Notes: generated from the sequence alone by a model not told the origin. A stretch of DNA of 64,000 nucleotides from Setomelanomma holmii (GCA_010015745.1 ML978291.1:1-64000), one strand, 5' to 3'. Counted from the stretch's first letter, positions 1-11,949 are shown. Made by a program: numbers and translations.

Positions 1-775
1 GTAAAGACTGGGTAATCTTGTCCTATAGGAGAAAACTCCACTCTTCCTTGTTGATTCTGCCTCAAACAGCAGCTGAGACAAATCGAGCTTTAAAAGCAGG
101 AAAGGTCTCATTCTTTGCTATAATAAGACAGTAGAAGGCCGTCTAATTCTCTGCCTCCTTGTTGCTAGAGACAAAGAAGGTAGTCAACAGAGCAATCATG
201 TCTTCTGCTGTTTGGAACCGAAGGTGATCTGATTCCGCTAGGTATTGTGGTTCCAGGTACTCGCGTGCAGTACCTGAAGTGTGTCCCCATACAAGAGCTA
301 TGCGAGCGCGTTCACTTAGGTAGTGATCAGCGTTGATTTCTAATCAGTCTTAAATTGACGCTTGCTACTGTTGAAACGTTAGTTCTTCGCTATTGCTTAG
401 GCTTTCAATTTTAGGCGTACGTTCAGACAGCTTTCAGGTAGGGTACTCAGGTATCTCAGACAGGTATTGAGTGCTGTAGTTGGCTGGCGATAGTCGAGAT
501 ATAGTCGGGTGTGATTCAGTCGTAGGAAGAGTTGGGGCTTGGGGCCCTTGTGCCTGCATAGCCGCAAGTTCTGCTTCTAATCAGAGTATGGTGCTGCGTA
601 ATGCTGCGTATAAGTCTGTTGTGTCTAGGTTGTCTTCTTCTGCGCCCTCGTCCTCTGACGCTTCCACAGAAGGCTCAGCTGGTCGTGGGGGTTGAAGGTT
701 GGTCTCCGGCTCCGCCTAGAGTTAGGTAGAATGTCGTGTAGGGCCCGCAGGTCCTGAAGTTAGTTTAGCAGGCAT
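1..775 (-). pseudogene. gag remnant of an LTR (probably Gypsy-type) retrotransposon, truncated by window edge
   Basis: Read on the minus strand from an ATG at 775, one frame stays coherent to base 1. It has the look of a fungal retrotransposon gag: an acidic N-terminal stretch (EASEDEGAEEDNLDTTDLYA), then SPANYSTQYLSEIPEYP, ALVWGHTSGTAREYLEPQYL and NETFPAFKARFVSAAV. The frame holds about ten stop codons (TAA, TAG and TGA) but no frameshift. Most stops are explained by CAG/CAA/CGA or TGG turned into a stop by a single transition. That pattern is typical of repeat-induced point mutation rather than indel decay. The pol part would lie left of the window. Assignment to Gypsy rather than another LTR class rests on the gag style only; no pol is visible. 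Confidence 0.75.
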
Positions 776-1771
776 TAGCAGTTACCTCTAATCCTGCTAG
801 GTTTTTGGTAGTCTCGTAGTCTCTACCTAGCGCTCTGCGCGTCTTTTTCTAAAGGCAATCCTGTTCGCATCTGACAGGAAGTTCCAAACCTAAAGGCTTC
901 AGTCAACAGGAGGTCGCTAGGATCCTATCTATACTGAGTGATTCGATATAACAGTGTACGAGGCTAACCTGAATCGAATCAGTAGTGTCTCAGGACTTAG
1001 ACGTAATCTATTAAACAAATGTTGCGATATTATAAAGAGGCTGTCACCAGCAGTGGTGAGTTTTTCTGTATAATGTAACGACGCAGGTAAGACAAGAGAT
1101 CTGTATGTGGGCTGAACTCACTCAGAGGCATGTGGGAGTGCGTGGGAGCAGGAGCTAGGATACAATTGCCACCTATAGGTCTTGTACAAAAGGATACAGA
1201 AAAACTACTGAATGATGATCGCAGGCAAACAGTCTCTATATACCTAAGTGGCTGGAAGCTCGCGGTAGCATAAGGAGTCCGATAGTCATCTAATGTAGCA
1301 CACGGAGTCTAACCTTGTTTCGCATAGTAGCACAAACCCACCTGAGCCTCTGATACTGATCCAATACTCTCCCGTTGTACCTAGAAGCTGCAATGGAACG
1401 AGGTGCCGATGTGACCTCGTTACAGTAATCAAGAAACAGCCCAACTAGCTGTACGGCGCTGTCGGAACTGCGGCGCAACTAGGCACAACGCGCGAACGTG
1501 GAAGAAGGATACAGAGGTATCTTCTGAATCTGATGCAAGCACGACGTATGTAGGCTTCTTGTTTAATAGTGATGTAATTGAAGACGCGTAACATGAATTG
1601 GTAGTGCTAAGCTTTTCTGACCCACATGATGGTGGAACACGTTATATAGAATAGTAGATTTTGGTAGAGTCTTAGCAAGGTAGCCGACTCGCCTGTGTAG
1701 CTAACTCGCCCGTAAGGTACGTTAATACAAATAAGAGAACGTTTAATTCTCTACTATAAATTACTCTTCTT
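776..1771 (-). mobile_element. probable LTR / leader region of the same retrotransposon
   Basis: This stretch lies upstream of the gag remnant on the minus strand, where the 5' LTR and primer-binding region should be. It holds no gene. Two imperfect copies of GGCGAGT(T/C)(A/G)GCTAC sit close together near 1680-1715 (minus strand), a kind of short internal repeat seen in LTRs. A second LTR copy is not in the window, so LTR ends and a primer-binding site cannot be placed. The right end abuts the stop codon of the FAD monooxygenase at 1772, so the element marks the left border of the gene cluster. Confidence 0.4.
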
Positions 1772-3783
1772 CTAGTCTAGGCCTAAGATCTTCGCTACGA
1801 CTAGCCGTAATTTAGTATTCGTGGCCGCTCTATCTTGTAATGGACTCTGCGCACGCCACGCAACCGTTCGATCCGGCCTAACCAAGACAGCTCCCTTCTC
1901 GCCTACACCGCGCACTTCGTGCCAGCGAAAGAAAGTGTCTGCGTAGTCTTGACCCCAACCAATACTCGCGACTGCAATCTCAACACCAGTCGACTTGCTG
2001 ACCTCATTCGCGGCCTCTGTCCAGATAGGCTTTCCACCAATACCAGTCAGGATAGTGAAACGACCGTGACCGACCACGTCTCGTGTGGAGACCAAAGGCA
2101 ATCGAGCGCCTTTGTTATCTTGCGGAGGGGCAAGCCAAGCGTGAGGAACACGCCAACCAGGATATGTGCTGGTGTAGAGCTTTGTAGAACGGCTTGAGAT
2201 GTCGTGTGGCCAGTCTGGCTCCTCTGTTTCATCATCGGTGTAAATGGCGGAGGACTTGTACCACTGGTTCATCATAGCTCCGACGCAATGACGCTCATCA
2301 GCGAGGTCATTGATTGCTTTACGAAACTTCTCACGTACAGCGTCGCCTTCAGCTGAATCCTCCTTCAGCAACTCTGCCATGTGAGCACGGCGGTCTTGGC
2401 CTGGCTCGTTGAGGTAGCCGAGCATGCCGTAGAAGCCAAAGTTCAATCTGCCATTCTCGTTCGTACGCTGGACAACGTACTCACCAGCAGGTTGGCGCTC
2501 GTCGTTGTAAGTCGCTAAAAGTGACTTGTTTGCTTTGCCTTTGAGAACGTGGGACATTTTCCAGGCAAGGTTGAAGGAGTCTTCCATGCAAGTGCTGATA
2601 CCCAAACCACCGAATGGTGGATGGCGATGAACTGCATTACCAATTGCATGCACGTTGCCAGAGGAGTAGTACATGGCATAAACTTCATCGAAGTTCCAGA
2701 CGCTGATCTCTTTCACTTTATACTCGACGTTATCGTCCCCAATCAGTTCTTTCATACGTGCTAGGATCTGTTCCTCTGTCGCTTCCAGCTTCTGGTAGGT
2801 AGGGTGGGGAAACAGAGAGATGACCCAGTCGTTGAATGGCCGGATGAAGTGTGCTATGCCCAACACTCCATAGTCAGGCTGTGGCTTATCGGGGCGATCA
2901 AGGTAATGTAGGAGAGCGCGATTATCTTGGGTCAAGTGACCAAGGTCAGCATCAACCCACACGCTGATAACGAAGCCGTTTCCGGGACCTTGTACTAGAG
3001 GGATCTCGAGCTGCTTCACCACAGTGCTCTCTGGACCATCCGCGCCGGCAAGTTGTTTGGACTGAACTTTGTAGATCTCGCCCGTGACCATGTTCTCAAG
3101 AGTGCTGATAACCGTGTCCTTTTCTTTGTCGTCGACGAAGCTGACAAGCCTCGTGTTCCATCGAGTAGTAAATCCATGTTGTTCAGCATACTCAAGCAGG
3201 AGTGGTTCAAGGTCGGTCTGACACAGGCAAAGAGTCTTTGACGGGCTTGCATCGTGGTAGTCACCCTGAGCAAATGTTAGTGGCGACATACGGTAAGTTG
3301 CACGATTTAATGAACTCACTTGTCGATGAGGATCGTTGCCAAATACGTAAGCTCTATAGATCTCTTCACCAACCAAAGTCTTACAAAACCGTGTGTAAGT
3401 CGAAAATTCCGACACGGGGTACGACAGCTCGCGTGCTTTAGCCTCGATGCCGATTTCCCTTAGGCATTCTATCATTCGACAATTAGTTTGCGAGGTTGGG
3501 AATTGTAAAGAGACAGAATGACAAGACTTACCAAGCCCAGCCATGTTAACATAATTGGCGCGTGGGTGTGGTGATGGACCCGCGGTGTCGGATATCATCA
3601 TTCCCTTGATGCCTGTTGTCGACCACCACCATCAGGTTATGCTCGAAGTCGTTGGAAATCTGCAAGCATACCATGAGAGCCCAGGAAGCAGCCCAACGAG
3701 GCACCCGAAGGCCCTGCACCAGCAATAAGAACGTCGACTTCGATCACGGCATTATCACTCGATATGCTCCCAGCGTCTCCCAT
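1772..3783 (-). CDS. FAD-dependent phenol-hydroxylase-like monooxygenase (PheA/TfdB family)
   Basis: Flavoprotein monooxygenase expected to hydroxylate an aromatic anthraquinone-type intermediate. The model starts at ATG 3783 and has three introns (3671-3613, 3531-3469, 3319-3266), giving about 611 aa. Exon 1 carries the dinucleotide-binding motif GAGPSGASLG (about residues 21-30). The middle has the DG motif GADGPESTV. Later comes the region GNAVHRHPPFGGLG, where most relatives read GDAVHRHPP. The C-terminal 150-180 residues match the thioredoxin-like fold of phenol hydroxylases and end with RPDRTVAWRA. Length is normal for the family (about 600 aa). MdpD of the monodictyphenone cluster belongs to the same broad family, which fits the context. 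The D-to-N change at the FAD contact is unusual and may affect flavin binding. Substrate is inferred only. The gene ends directly against a dead retrotransposon. Confidence 0.85.
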
Positions 3784-5566
3784 ATTGAACGAATGAGGTT
3801 AGATATTGATGAAGGATGACCTGTATCGTGATACAGATTGCGGTCTTTGTCTTGGGCTGTTGGCTGTAATCTGGTGCTTGTGGGCGACGGTGCTTATCTA
3901 TCATGGCTGCTCAAGCAAAAACGCTCCGTAGATTGCAAGACGCTTTTGAGCCACTATGAACCGACCTACACCAGATCAACTTCTGTCCGAAGAATCTATA
4001 GAACGAAAACACCGCGAGGAACAATACGGAGGTGGGGATATCCAAACTAAGTCTAGAACTCGCGCAACAATGGAGAGGTATGAATGCTACACTAGGCTGT
4101 TTGAGGTGTCAGATGCACAAACCGCTGACAGGAGAAGATGTTGTCGAACGGGTTATGCGCAGTCTGATTGGACGGAAGTGGCACCACCGGTGTATTTGCT
4201 GCTTGACATGGCATGTCTATGACTGGATACACCTGACCAAGGCGCGAAGACTCGATACGATTGATTCCCTCGTCGAGAAACCGGTCTGCCGTCCTGGCAG
4301 CCTCTTGGTGAAGGTGCAGAAGTGAGGCAGGGTGTACCTGTAGCGGGTATCCATGATCGCATGTGCGCATCATTGGACTGCCGTCACGACACTGTCTACA
4401 TGGAATCATGACATCTTTCCAGCATTGGGAACCAGGGGTTCAAGTGTGATTAGCATTGTTGTTTGATGATGAACTCTGAATCTATCCGGGGCATGCCATG
4501 ACGTCCGAGAATATTACATAGGAAAGGCAAGAGACGGCATATGGGATGCGATGACAATTGTTAATCACCATTGCAATCCTCCGTTCTAGAATGGTAAAAT
4601 CGGAGGACCATAAGCACTTGCATTTATTGGATGAGGCACCGAACCAGCTGCACGCGTCTAGGTATGTGCTGAGCCGCATAGTCGAACACCGAATGACATG
4701 CTGACCGCAACTTTGCCCTCAGTGTGGAAACGCATTTTCCAGCATTGGCTGACGTCGATTTCCGGTAGATACGGGACGTGTCAACCAGGAAGTAGGCTGG
4801 TTAACTGCTGTCGGATTAGCGTCAGCAAAAGAGGCCGATGGGGACGTTCGGTGCAATCCAGGGTGAGCCCAGGTCTAAACAGCCGAGGGCTCAGGCGTCA
4901 TGGTTCGGCGCACTAGACGCCGTTGAGTACCTCGCAAGGCGCTAGACCGGACGATCATCTGAGCGTCAGAGGCCATGGATCGTAGGGCTTACTATGTTCG
5001 AGCATGAATAAGCTCGCGTAGATAAGATTCATTCGGCGGATGCAATGGTGCTTGACGCCATGCTCAACATTGTAGGTGTGCTGGCACTATCGATGCGATG
5101 TCTTATACGAGTCTAAGCTAGAGAAAACACCGTCCTGCGTAGTACCGCTGAGCAATCTTTGCACACTTAGGCCCATCGGAGGCCGCCTTACTGCACGCCA
5201 TGCAGCTACGGGTGGACTAAGCTACGGGTCGATACTCGGGAACAGGCTAGTCCGCGCGCATGCCAAGTGTGGCCTCCCGCGCCGTGGCTGCCGTCTTTTC
5301 CCTGTCGATTGCCCAAAACGTCAAATGCCTTAGAGACGCTCCCCTGGTAATCTTTTCGGTGCATGTACACAGAAACCCATAACTTCGCAACTCGCTACAG
5401 ACCTGACCTCGGGAATATGATATGCATCATTCCTGCCAAGACGCCGAGAGTCAGTATTGAGGCGGCAGGATCTGCGACACGCTTCCTGGCGCTACGTATA
5501 CACACGCTCATCTTCGATCATGTCCTTACTATTGCCTACCATTGTGTCGAGCAGTTGCTTTCTGCC
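3784..5566. other. intergenic region, no gene recognised
   Basis: 1.8 kb between two divergent cluster genes (FAD monooxygenase leftward, AflS-like regulator rightward). Open frames here are short, lack family similarity and have no coherent splice pattern. It should hold both promoters. A near-match to the AflR site, TCGATACTCGG, occurs near 5228. Confidence 0.5.
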
Positions 5567-7044
5567 ATGGACCTAATTCACCTTGACGCTTTGTGCTCGG
5601 ACCTCACCGTCGCTGCTAAGAACTTGAAAGCTCTCTGCGAGGGTAGTGGCAGCAACAGTCCAACGAGTAGCAATGAGTCGAGCAAAGGCTCACTCCAACC
5701 ATCAAACAAATTCCAAGATGAGATCTCAAGCGCTCGAAGTGATCTATGTGGAATTGCAACGCGTCTGCAAACCCTGTTGGCCGGCCCAACTTGCTTTATC
5801 CGCCGAATGGCCGTTCAGGTGAGCCAACATGTCCCAGAAGGTATCTGGGTATCTACTTCGGTGCGAGATCGCTGACTTGTGCTGTCAACATAGAATCAAT
5901 TACTTGCATGTCTGAAGTGGCTTGGCGAGTACCAAATCACCGCGTACGTTCCTTTGAACGATAGCATCTCCCTCGAGGAGCTTGCAGAATTAGCCGATGT
6001 CTCAGAGCCCACCCTGAGTCGAGTAGTGCGGATGACTGCAACGGCAGGCTTCCTGCAAGAGCCACAACTTGGTCACGTTGCACATACACCTCTATCATCT
6101 TCCTTCACGAACGAATTGATGTATTTTGACGCTGCCATGTTTTTGGCAAATCGAGTCGCCCCGTCGGCACTGGACATGACGCTCTTCCCTCAAAAGCAAG
6201 ACACAGGAAGTTCAAGTCTGGTGGCACTGAAGTATGCCCAAGCATTCGCCTCAGATCGTGCTCAAGAGCCGCAACTCAATCGGCAGTGGCTGGCATATTG
6301 CCATAGCATTGGCGACATGAAACTTGATGTTACGCCTCTGCTCAATGTGCTGAATTGGCACAGTCTCGGAGGAGCATCTGTGGTACATGTGAGTCTTAGC
6401 AATTGACATTTCAATCAACATCAAGCGCGTACGTCTTCCTAATTTGGGTACTGCAGATATGCGACAGATACACACGGGCATCTGAGACTCTTGCACAAGT
6501 TTCCCATGCACTTCAGATAATCGTACAAACATACGACTACACGCCTGGCGACTCGGCCATGAAAAGCCCAGGATACCATGAAGGAGACGAGGCCATCAGT
6601 CGCCGTGTCACTGTGCAGAGAAGAAAGCCGACAATGCAGCAGCCTGTCAGAGATGCGGCCGTATATATTCTCCAGCCATCCTTCGATGCCCGAAGCACAG
6701 ACGACTTCACTCCGCAAGAGCTCCTTACCATCGAACTGAAGTCACATTACAGCATCCTGCAAGCAAATCCATCTGCTGTGTTGATCGTGGCGCCTGTAAT
6801 GTTGCCCGAGCCGGGCTCTGTCGCCGTGAACTTGGAGGTACAAGCACGCTTACTTGACTTCGCAGAGATGCGGTTCAACCAAGGAAGTGCCATGGAGGTG
6901 ACTGAATTGTTCCAGCTGACTGAGAGCACTTGTGACGCGCATGGAAGACTGATGGTTACCAATCGTCTTCGATCAGCCGACGGAGCGACCATAGCCCTAG
7001 CAGCTCAATATCAATCGTTCTCCGAGCGTACCGAGCTCGGATAG
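5567..7044 (+). CDS. mdpA: AflS/AflJ-like pathway co-regulator (O-methyltransferase-like fold)
   Basis: Predicted transcriptional co-activator partner of the AflR-like protein encoded at 9772-11502. Three exons (5567-5818, 5894-6388, 6457-7044) join in frame to about 444 aa, close to the length of AflS. The start is the ATG at 5567, beginning MDLIHLDALC. Residues around 90-140 form a winged-helix region as in fungal O-methyltransferases (NDSISLEELAELADVSEPTLSRVVR). No convincing SAM-binding glycine motif is seen, as expected of AflS-type proteins that are thought not to methylate. An Arg/Thr-rich stretch follows near 6600. In aflatoxin and monodictyphenone clusters this protein binds AflR and boosts activation. 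Symbol given by family and context, not proven orthology. Confidence 0.8.
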
Positions 7045-8039
7045 AAGTGTTTGCACGACCCCTACGAGCGATCATGTGACCCAATACAAAACATGACTGT
7101 TCTAAGTTCAAACACAAAGAGGGATACATCTGGACTCACGGCCCGGTTTCAGCAATTTGGCAAGTCCCGTGATATTGAAGTGTACAGACCTCGAGTGCAT
7201 GCTCCATTCTACTCGCGCAACGCTGACATATGTTACGTGTCCAATGACGTGGTAGATGAACATTCTTGTTGGAGTCAAGTGGCCAGTAGCACTGCACACA
7301 TCACCCTCGTGGAATCTGCGTAAATGGAGAAAAACGAAGAAATCTCCAAATTGCCTCTTCCCCCGTACAGCACTTTTCAATTTCCGGTGGGACATAGTTG
7401 AAGACCCTCGCCTATGTGCATTAGGCTACCGTCAGATCTACGTAGTATTGAAGGCCTCCTGGCTTCTGTATCGTACATGCAATCATAGTCCTGAAGGGAC
7501 GCATATATCTTCACAGTGTCCTGAACAAGATGAGTCGGAGAAGAGGTTATTCTGTCCCATTGACGCTGGACATGTGCGGTATCTGTTCCAAAGCGACGAC
7601 AAGAAAATTAGGCGCAGCCCGTCTCGGCCACTCTCTCGGGTTGTAGCATGTGCATATTGAAATGACGTCGGTACTTTACCTCGGTGCAAAGGGTTCGGCA
7701 CTGATATGGCCCTTTGTCGCATGCGTAGCCCCCGATGCAGGAGACCGATGTCCCGGAAAACATGCGGCATCAATGCGATATACGCGGCCGCATTGTGGAT
7801 TTAGCCTTGCTAGTCTCGGACTCACTGAAGAAGGACAGCGGACTGTTCAGCAGGCTACACGGGTATTAGTTCCCGGTATTACTGCCTCACCGAAAGCTCT
7901 GAACGTATCGAGTCGATCAATGCCCGGTGTGTTCAAGACTTTTGCTCGGACCGTCTTGATCCTACAAGACGTGACCTTTTGCCCGAACACAAGCTGTCTG
8001 CGTTTCACCACCTGGAGATTTATCACGACCATTTGGAAC
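7045..8039. other. intergenic region, no gene recognised
   Basis: 1.0 kb between the AflS-like gene and the EthD gene, both on the plus strand. It should carry the 3' end of the first and the promoter of the second. An open frame runs into the EthD gene from 7650 but that upstream part shows no family similarity and begins far from the conserved domain. Confidence 0.5.
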
Positions 8040-8565
8040 ATGGACATTAAACCAGACAAAAGCGCACCGCTGCCACCTAGTAGATACCTTTGCCTAACGA
8101 TACTCGGCTATCGTAAGCCCGGAATGAGCGAAGAAGCCTATCGTCGCCACATGATAGAAGTCTCTGCACCATTAACCAGAGATCTCATGGTCAAGTACGG
8201 CGTCAAACGTTGGACCGTGATCCACAATCCTGCGGAGACCAGGGCTCTCATGACCACGCTATACGACCGACAAATGTCCAACGTAGCAGACTACGACTGT
8301 TTCAGCCAGGTTGTGTTCGAAAGCCTGGAACACTACAAGAAGATGAAGGACGACCCGTGGTATAAGACGCACTTGTTCGGCGATCATGAGAACTTTGCGG
8401 ATACAAAGAGAAGCCGGTGAGTAACCTGCATAAGCCATAAGATATCTCACTGAGCTGAGCGGACTGATATGAGTTAGCATGACGATTGGCTGGATCGAGG
8501 AATGGATAAACGACGGTGAAGTTCGGGAAAACATGGGTGCTCCGTGGTCATCGTTACAGCATTAG
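8040..8565 (+). CDS. EthD-domain decarboxylase, TpcK/MdpH family (atrochrysone carboxylic acid decarboxylase)
   Basis: Small EthD/ferredoxin-like-fold enzyme. In related anthraquinone pathways, members of this family remove CO2 from atrochrysone carboxylic acid on the way to emodin anthrone. The start is ATG 8040 (MDIKPDKSAPLPP); exon 1 ends at 8416, the intron is 8417-8477 and exon 2 runs to TAG at 8563-8565. This gives about 154 aa, normal for the family. The EthD core is visible as ILGYRKPGMSEEAYRRHM, then SAPLTRDLMVKYGVKRW and a C-terminal DPWYKTHLFGDHENFAD. It sits between the two regulators. The chemical role is assigned by family and context. Confidence 0.82.
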
Positions 8566-9771
8566 AAAGAAGGCACATGCTTACCAGTCCGGCCCAAACG
8601 CAATGAGACCTCAGGATTCCATCCTATCGTATGACATGACTTACCACTTGTGTCTGAGAAGTGCTTATTGGGCGAGCCGCTATCCATTTGTCCAAGGCTT
8701 TATTGCTGGTCTGATGCAGGCTGTAGCTACAGTTCTGGAACGTCATCGCTGTGCGTCGCAGTTACACATGGATAGTGCAGCGGGTGTTCTCGATGGCGGA
8801 AATGGCCATGGGAGAAGGTTCATCGAGAAGTTGATATTACGATGGGCATTCCTCTAGCTACCTGCCGCACCATACAGCAGCAACCCGTGAGCCTAATGCT
8901 CGGCTGTCGAATGGTATACTGCACGTAAGATGCGATAGGAGGCTCGATTCAGCGGAAGAGTCTTTCGTTCCCAACAAGGTTTTGAGATCGGGCTTCTGAC
9001 GTGGGGGATGGACCGGACCTTTCAACCCTACCTACACGAGCTACGTAGTTGTCGCGGGGAAATTCCATTGGTGTTTCAGTCTGCATGCGCGAGTAGCGAA
9101 TCGTCAAGGTTCTCCAGCGGTAGGACCGAGCAGGCACGTTCGTTGTGTCTCAGTTCGTGGAGTGCTGGCTACAACCTGGTCTGGGCGGATATCATGAAAG
9201 AGCTGTGAAGCCGTATCCTTGCATCCAGAGCAGGCACGGGTCAACATGAGCCGAGCTCACGTCAACCTTGACGGCTCCAGCATGGACGGGGGTAATAGTA
9301 TGCCCAATGCGCTACTGTCCTCGACCGGTCAACTTTCCCAATCAGCCAACGTGCAGGGGAGCACCGCGTGCATAACAGCGGCCCGCGTTTTGGTCAGTAT
9401 ACATGGTAGGGTTCTGACAGCAAGATCGAGCGTACGGCCTCCAAGCTGCCGCCAAGGCCGTATTGTAACATGCCCGGTTAGACCGAACAAGCAGTCAGGC
9501 GGCGTCAGCCAGTTGATAGACGAGATGATCTGAACCAGTTGATAGCGGCAGTTTCACCCACGGTATATCAGCGTCAGTGCTCTCTGCACTGTTCGAAGTA
9601 GTGGTTAGATCCCCGGCGTCGCGTAATGTGTTGAGTCGATTGATTGCTCGGTGGCACTCGCAGGGCCTGTCTAGTCGGCGACAGGCACACGTACCCACCC
9701 CACAGCATCCCATGGTTCCTTAGCAGAGGCTCCGTGGGTACGCTGCAGGTGTCTGAACTCAATACTAAAGA
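8566..9771. other. intergenic region, no gene recognised
   Basis: 1.2 kb upstream of the AflR-like gene. Open frames are short and mutually overlapping on both strands with no recognisable domain. Presumed promoter of the activator gene and 3' end of the EthD gene. Confidence 0.5.
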
Positions 9772-11502
9772 ATGCATCCGCTACGTGATGCAGTGGTCCA
9801 GCAAAGCAAAGTAGTCGTCGCCGTCATGAGTTCGGCAGCGAAGAACGACGCGACCGCCCAAGACCCCGCCACGGCTCGCGCCGTGCCCGAGCGAACACCC
9901 GCAAACGGCCCGCCCGCGCGAACTACTGGGCTGAAGCTTCGCGACTGCTGCCAGTCGTGCGCGAGATCCAAAGTCCGATGTACCAAGGAGAAGCCGTCGT
10001 GTTCACGCTGTGAAACCAAGGGCATCCCATGCCGATATTTACATTCTAAAAAGCCGGGTCGCATTCCAGGGAGTGCAGGTGGTGAGCGTCGCGTGAACCC
10101 AGCAGCGCGCACCACTTGCGAGGGGCCCACGAAGCGAGCAGGGGCACCCACACGCACACCCAGCCTAAAGGGCCCGCCACCACGAGGCCACAGTGGAGCA
10201 GCACACAACCACACCAGCGGTGCAACCGACGACTGCGCTGCGACGACGACGCTGTCTCCGACGTCGACGACACTGGACGTTGTGGCCCCAGAAGACTCGC
10301 AGTTCCGGGCAGACTCCTTGTTCGAGGCCTACTATGGCGCAGCGGACGCGCAGGGTGCGAATCTGTCGCCAGACTTGACTTTCGACGGTGATAACAACGC
10401 ATCCTTTATGTGGATGGACTGCCTCGATGTGCTGGCGACCATGGACGACCCTACGTATGCCGATCTGATGGACTGGGACCGGCCAGGGAGTGCCTTGACA
10501 GCGCACATACCCACACATCTGGGAGGTTGCGATGGTGTGTCGCTCTGTGGCAGCGTGGCACAGTCGCCCACGAGTCGGCTGCTGCCCATCGCGTCACATG
10601 TCCCGTCGACGAGCAGCGTCCCCACAGAAACAGGCTCGCAAGCGTCCTCGTCCACAGTGCCATCGTCATCATCGTCGGCTTTACAAGTGTCGTCCTCATC
10701 ACGCCCTGCGAGTCTGTCGACGAGAACGACGCCTCCAGCACCCGCATTTATTGGGCGCCCACAGCTTAAGTCTACCCAGTCTGCCCCCGTGCCAGATCAG
10801 AATATAGAACCCGATACATCGTCGAGCTGCAGCTGTCTAGACAAGGCTCTAGATCTGCTCAAGGAGGTGAATAAGAACCCCTGCCCACACCCATCAGAGA
10901 CTGGCGGTGCCATAACACAGGCAATACTCGCCAAGAACAAGGAAATTATCCAGGACACTCTAGCCATCCTGGCATGCGTCGCCTGCATGGAAGACAGACT
11001 GTTGATCATGATCTCGCTGCTCATCACCATGAAGATGCTGCCACGTTACGCGTCCGCTGCAGCCCTCACTGGCTCCGCTACCAGTCTTTCAGATGGAGCA
11101 ACAGACATGGCACGCCATGATCATGCCTCATTGAGCAATAACGCATTGCCCGTTACCGGTCAAAACGCACCTCGGCAAGCAAAACAGCAGGTGTTGCGCG
11201 AACTGCACCTTGTGCAAAGACTCATAACTCAGTTGTCCTCGAGGCTCAAAGGTCTTGCATCACCTAGCAGGCACTCGACTTCAGCTTCCGGGCTTCTGGA
11301 GCGGCGACCCGCCCCAAAGCAGACAGAGAATAGTGCTTCTGCACAGAAGACGAGGATGCGCAGCAATTCGCTGCAGTCTGCGTGCGGTGAGACGCAACTG
11401 ATGCCGATATCTACCCGCACACTGGATCTGGTCGAGGGTGATGTACGGAGTAGCCTCAGCTCGCTTTCAGCTGTGGTACGGAATGCTTTGAAGGAAAGTT
11501 GA
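9772..11502 (+). CDS. mdpE: AflR-like Zn2Cys6 pathway-specific activator
   Basis: DNA-binding transcription factor, probably the cluster activator. One exon, 576 aa from ATG 9772 or 558 aa from ATG 9826; the second start leaves a more usual N-terminus. The zinc cluster near residues 59-85 has the six cysteines in CQSC-x6-C-x5-C-x2-C-x6-C spacing, flanked by LKLRDC and SKKPGR as in AflR. The middle is long, Ser/Thr/Pro-rich and probably disordered, with serine runs near residues 290-310. The C-terminal part (about 355-430), with ILACVACMEDRLLIMISLL, fits the AflR regulatory domain. Third positions are GC-rich. AflR proteins bind TCG-N5-CGA; I found no exact site in the cluster promoters by eye, so binding specificity may differ. 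Confidence 0.85.
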   Translation: MHPLRDAVVQQSKVVVAVMSSAAKNDATAQDPATARAVPERTPANGPPARTTGLKLRDCCQSCARSKVRCTKEKPSCSRCETKGIPCRYLHSKKPGRIPGSAGGERRVNPAARTTCEGPTKRAGAPTRTPSLKGPPPRGHSGAAHNHTSGATDDCAATTTLSPTSTTLDVVAPEDSQFRADSLFEAYYGAADAQGANLSPDLTFDGDNNASFMWMDCLDVLATMDDPTYADLMDWDRPGSALTAHIPTHLGGCDGVSLCGSVAQSPTSRLLPIASHVPSTSSVPTETGSQASSSTVPSSSSSALQVSSSSRPASLSTRTTPPAPAFIGRPQLKSTQSAPVPDQNIEPDTSSSCSCLDKALDLLKEVNKNPCPHPSETGGAITQAILAKNKEIIQDTLAILACVACMEDRLLIMISLLITMKMLPRYASAAALTGSATSLSDGATDMARHDHASLSNNALPVTGQNAPRQAKQQVLRELHLVQRLITQLSSRLKGLASPSRHSTSASGLLERRPAPKQTENSASAQKTRMRSNSLQSACGETQLMPISTRTLDLVEGDVRSSLSSLSAVVRNALKES

Positions 11503-11949
11503 GCTTGCGTCGAACAAGTGGACAGACCATGGCGAGGCATTATCCTCAGGGACTTAACACGATACCCAACGTCTGCATCTATATAGATACTCACGATATA
11601 CGCAAATACACTACAGTTTCGCATGCGAGCTTTCGAGCTGCGCAGTAGCTGAAACATGATCATACATGAGATCTTCCTTGCACTCCATCAAGTAACTTGC
11701 GTGAAGTGCGCTGTACGTACTTCAGTTACACTATACTATCGTTTAACGTTCATGATGGAAGCGAAACGCACTAGCAACACGCACAAATATTGTACAGTAC
11801 TAGTTCAAAAGTTTCCGCCGCGAACGCTTGGACCACCTCACTGAGCATACGCACCCATATCACAACCAGGGCAATAGAACAGCCACAATACGATATATTT
11901 CAGGATTTTTTGTGTGAATAAGCTCGTAATGTGATCAATACTTCGTTTG
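11503..11949. other. intergenic region with left end of a Tc1 element
   Basis: Between the activator gene and the transposase remnant. The part next to 11950 should contain the transposon's end. A CCACAA followed by an AT-rich stretch and a T-run at 11883-11911 loosely resembles the other flank, but no convincing terminal inverted repeat is visible. Confidence 0.4.

Noticed and set aside
480..695. Plus-strand 71-codon frame
   Set aside because: It is antisense to the gag remnant and starts with TTG; the minus strand explains the region.
7650..8039. Long N-terminal extension of the EthD protein
   Set aside because: The extension has no similarity to the family, and the 154-aa product from ATG 8040 matches the usual length.
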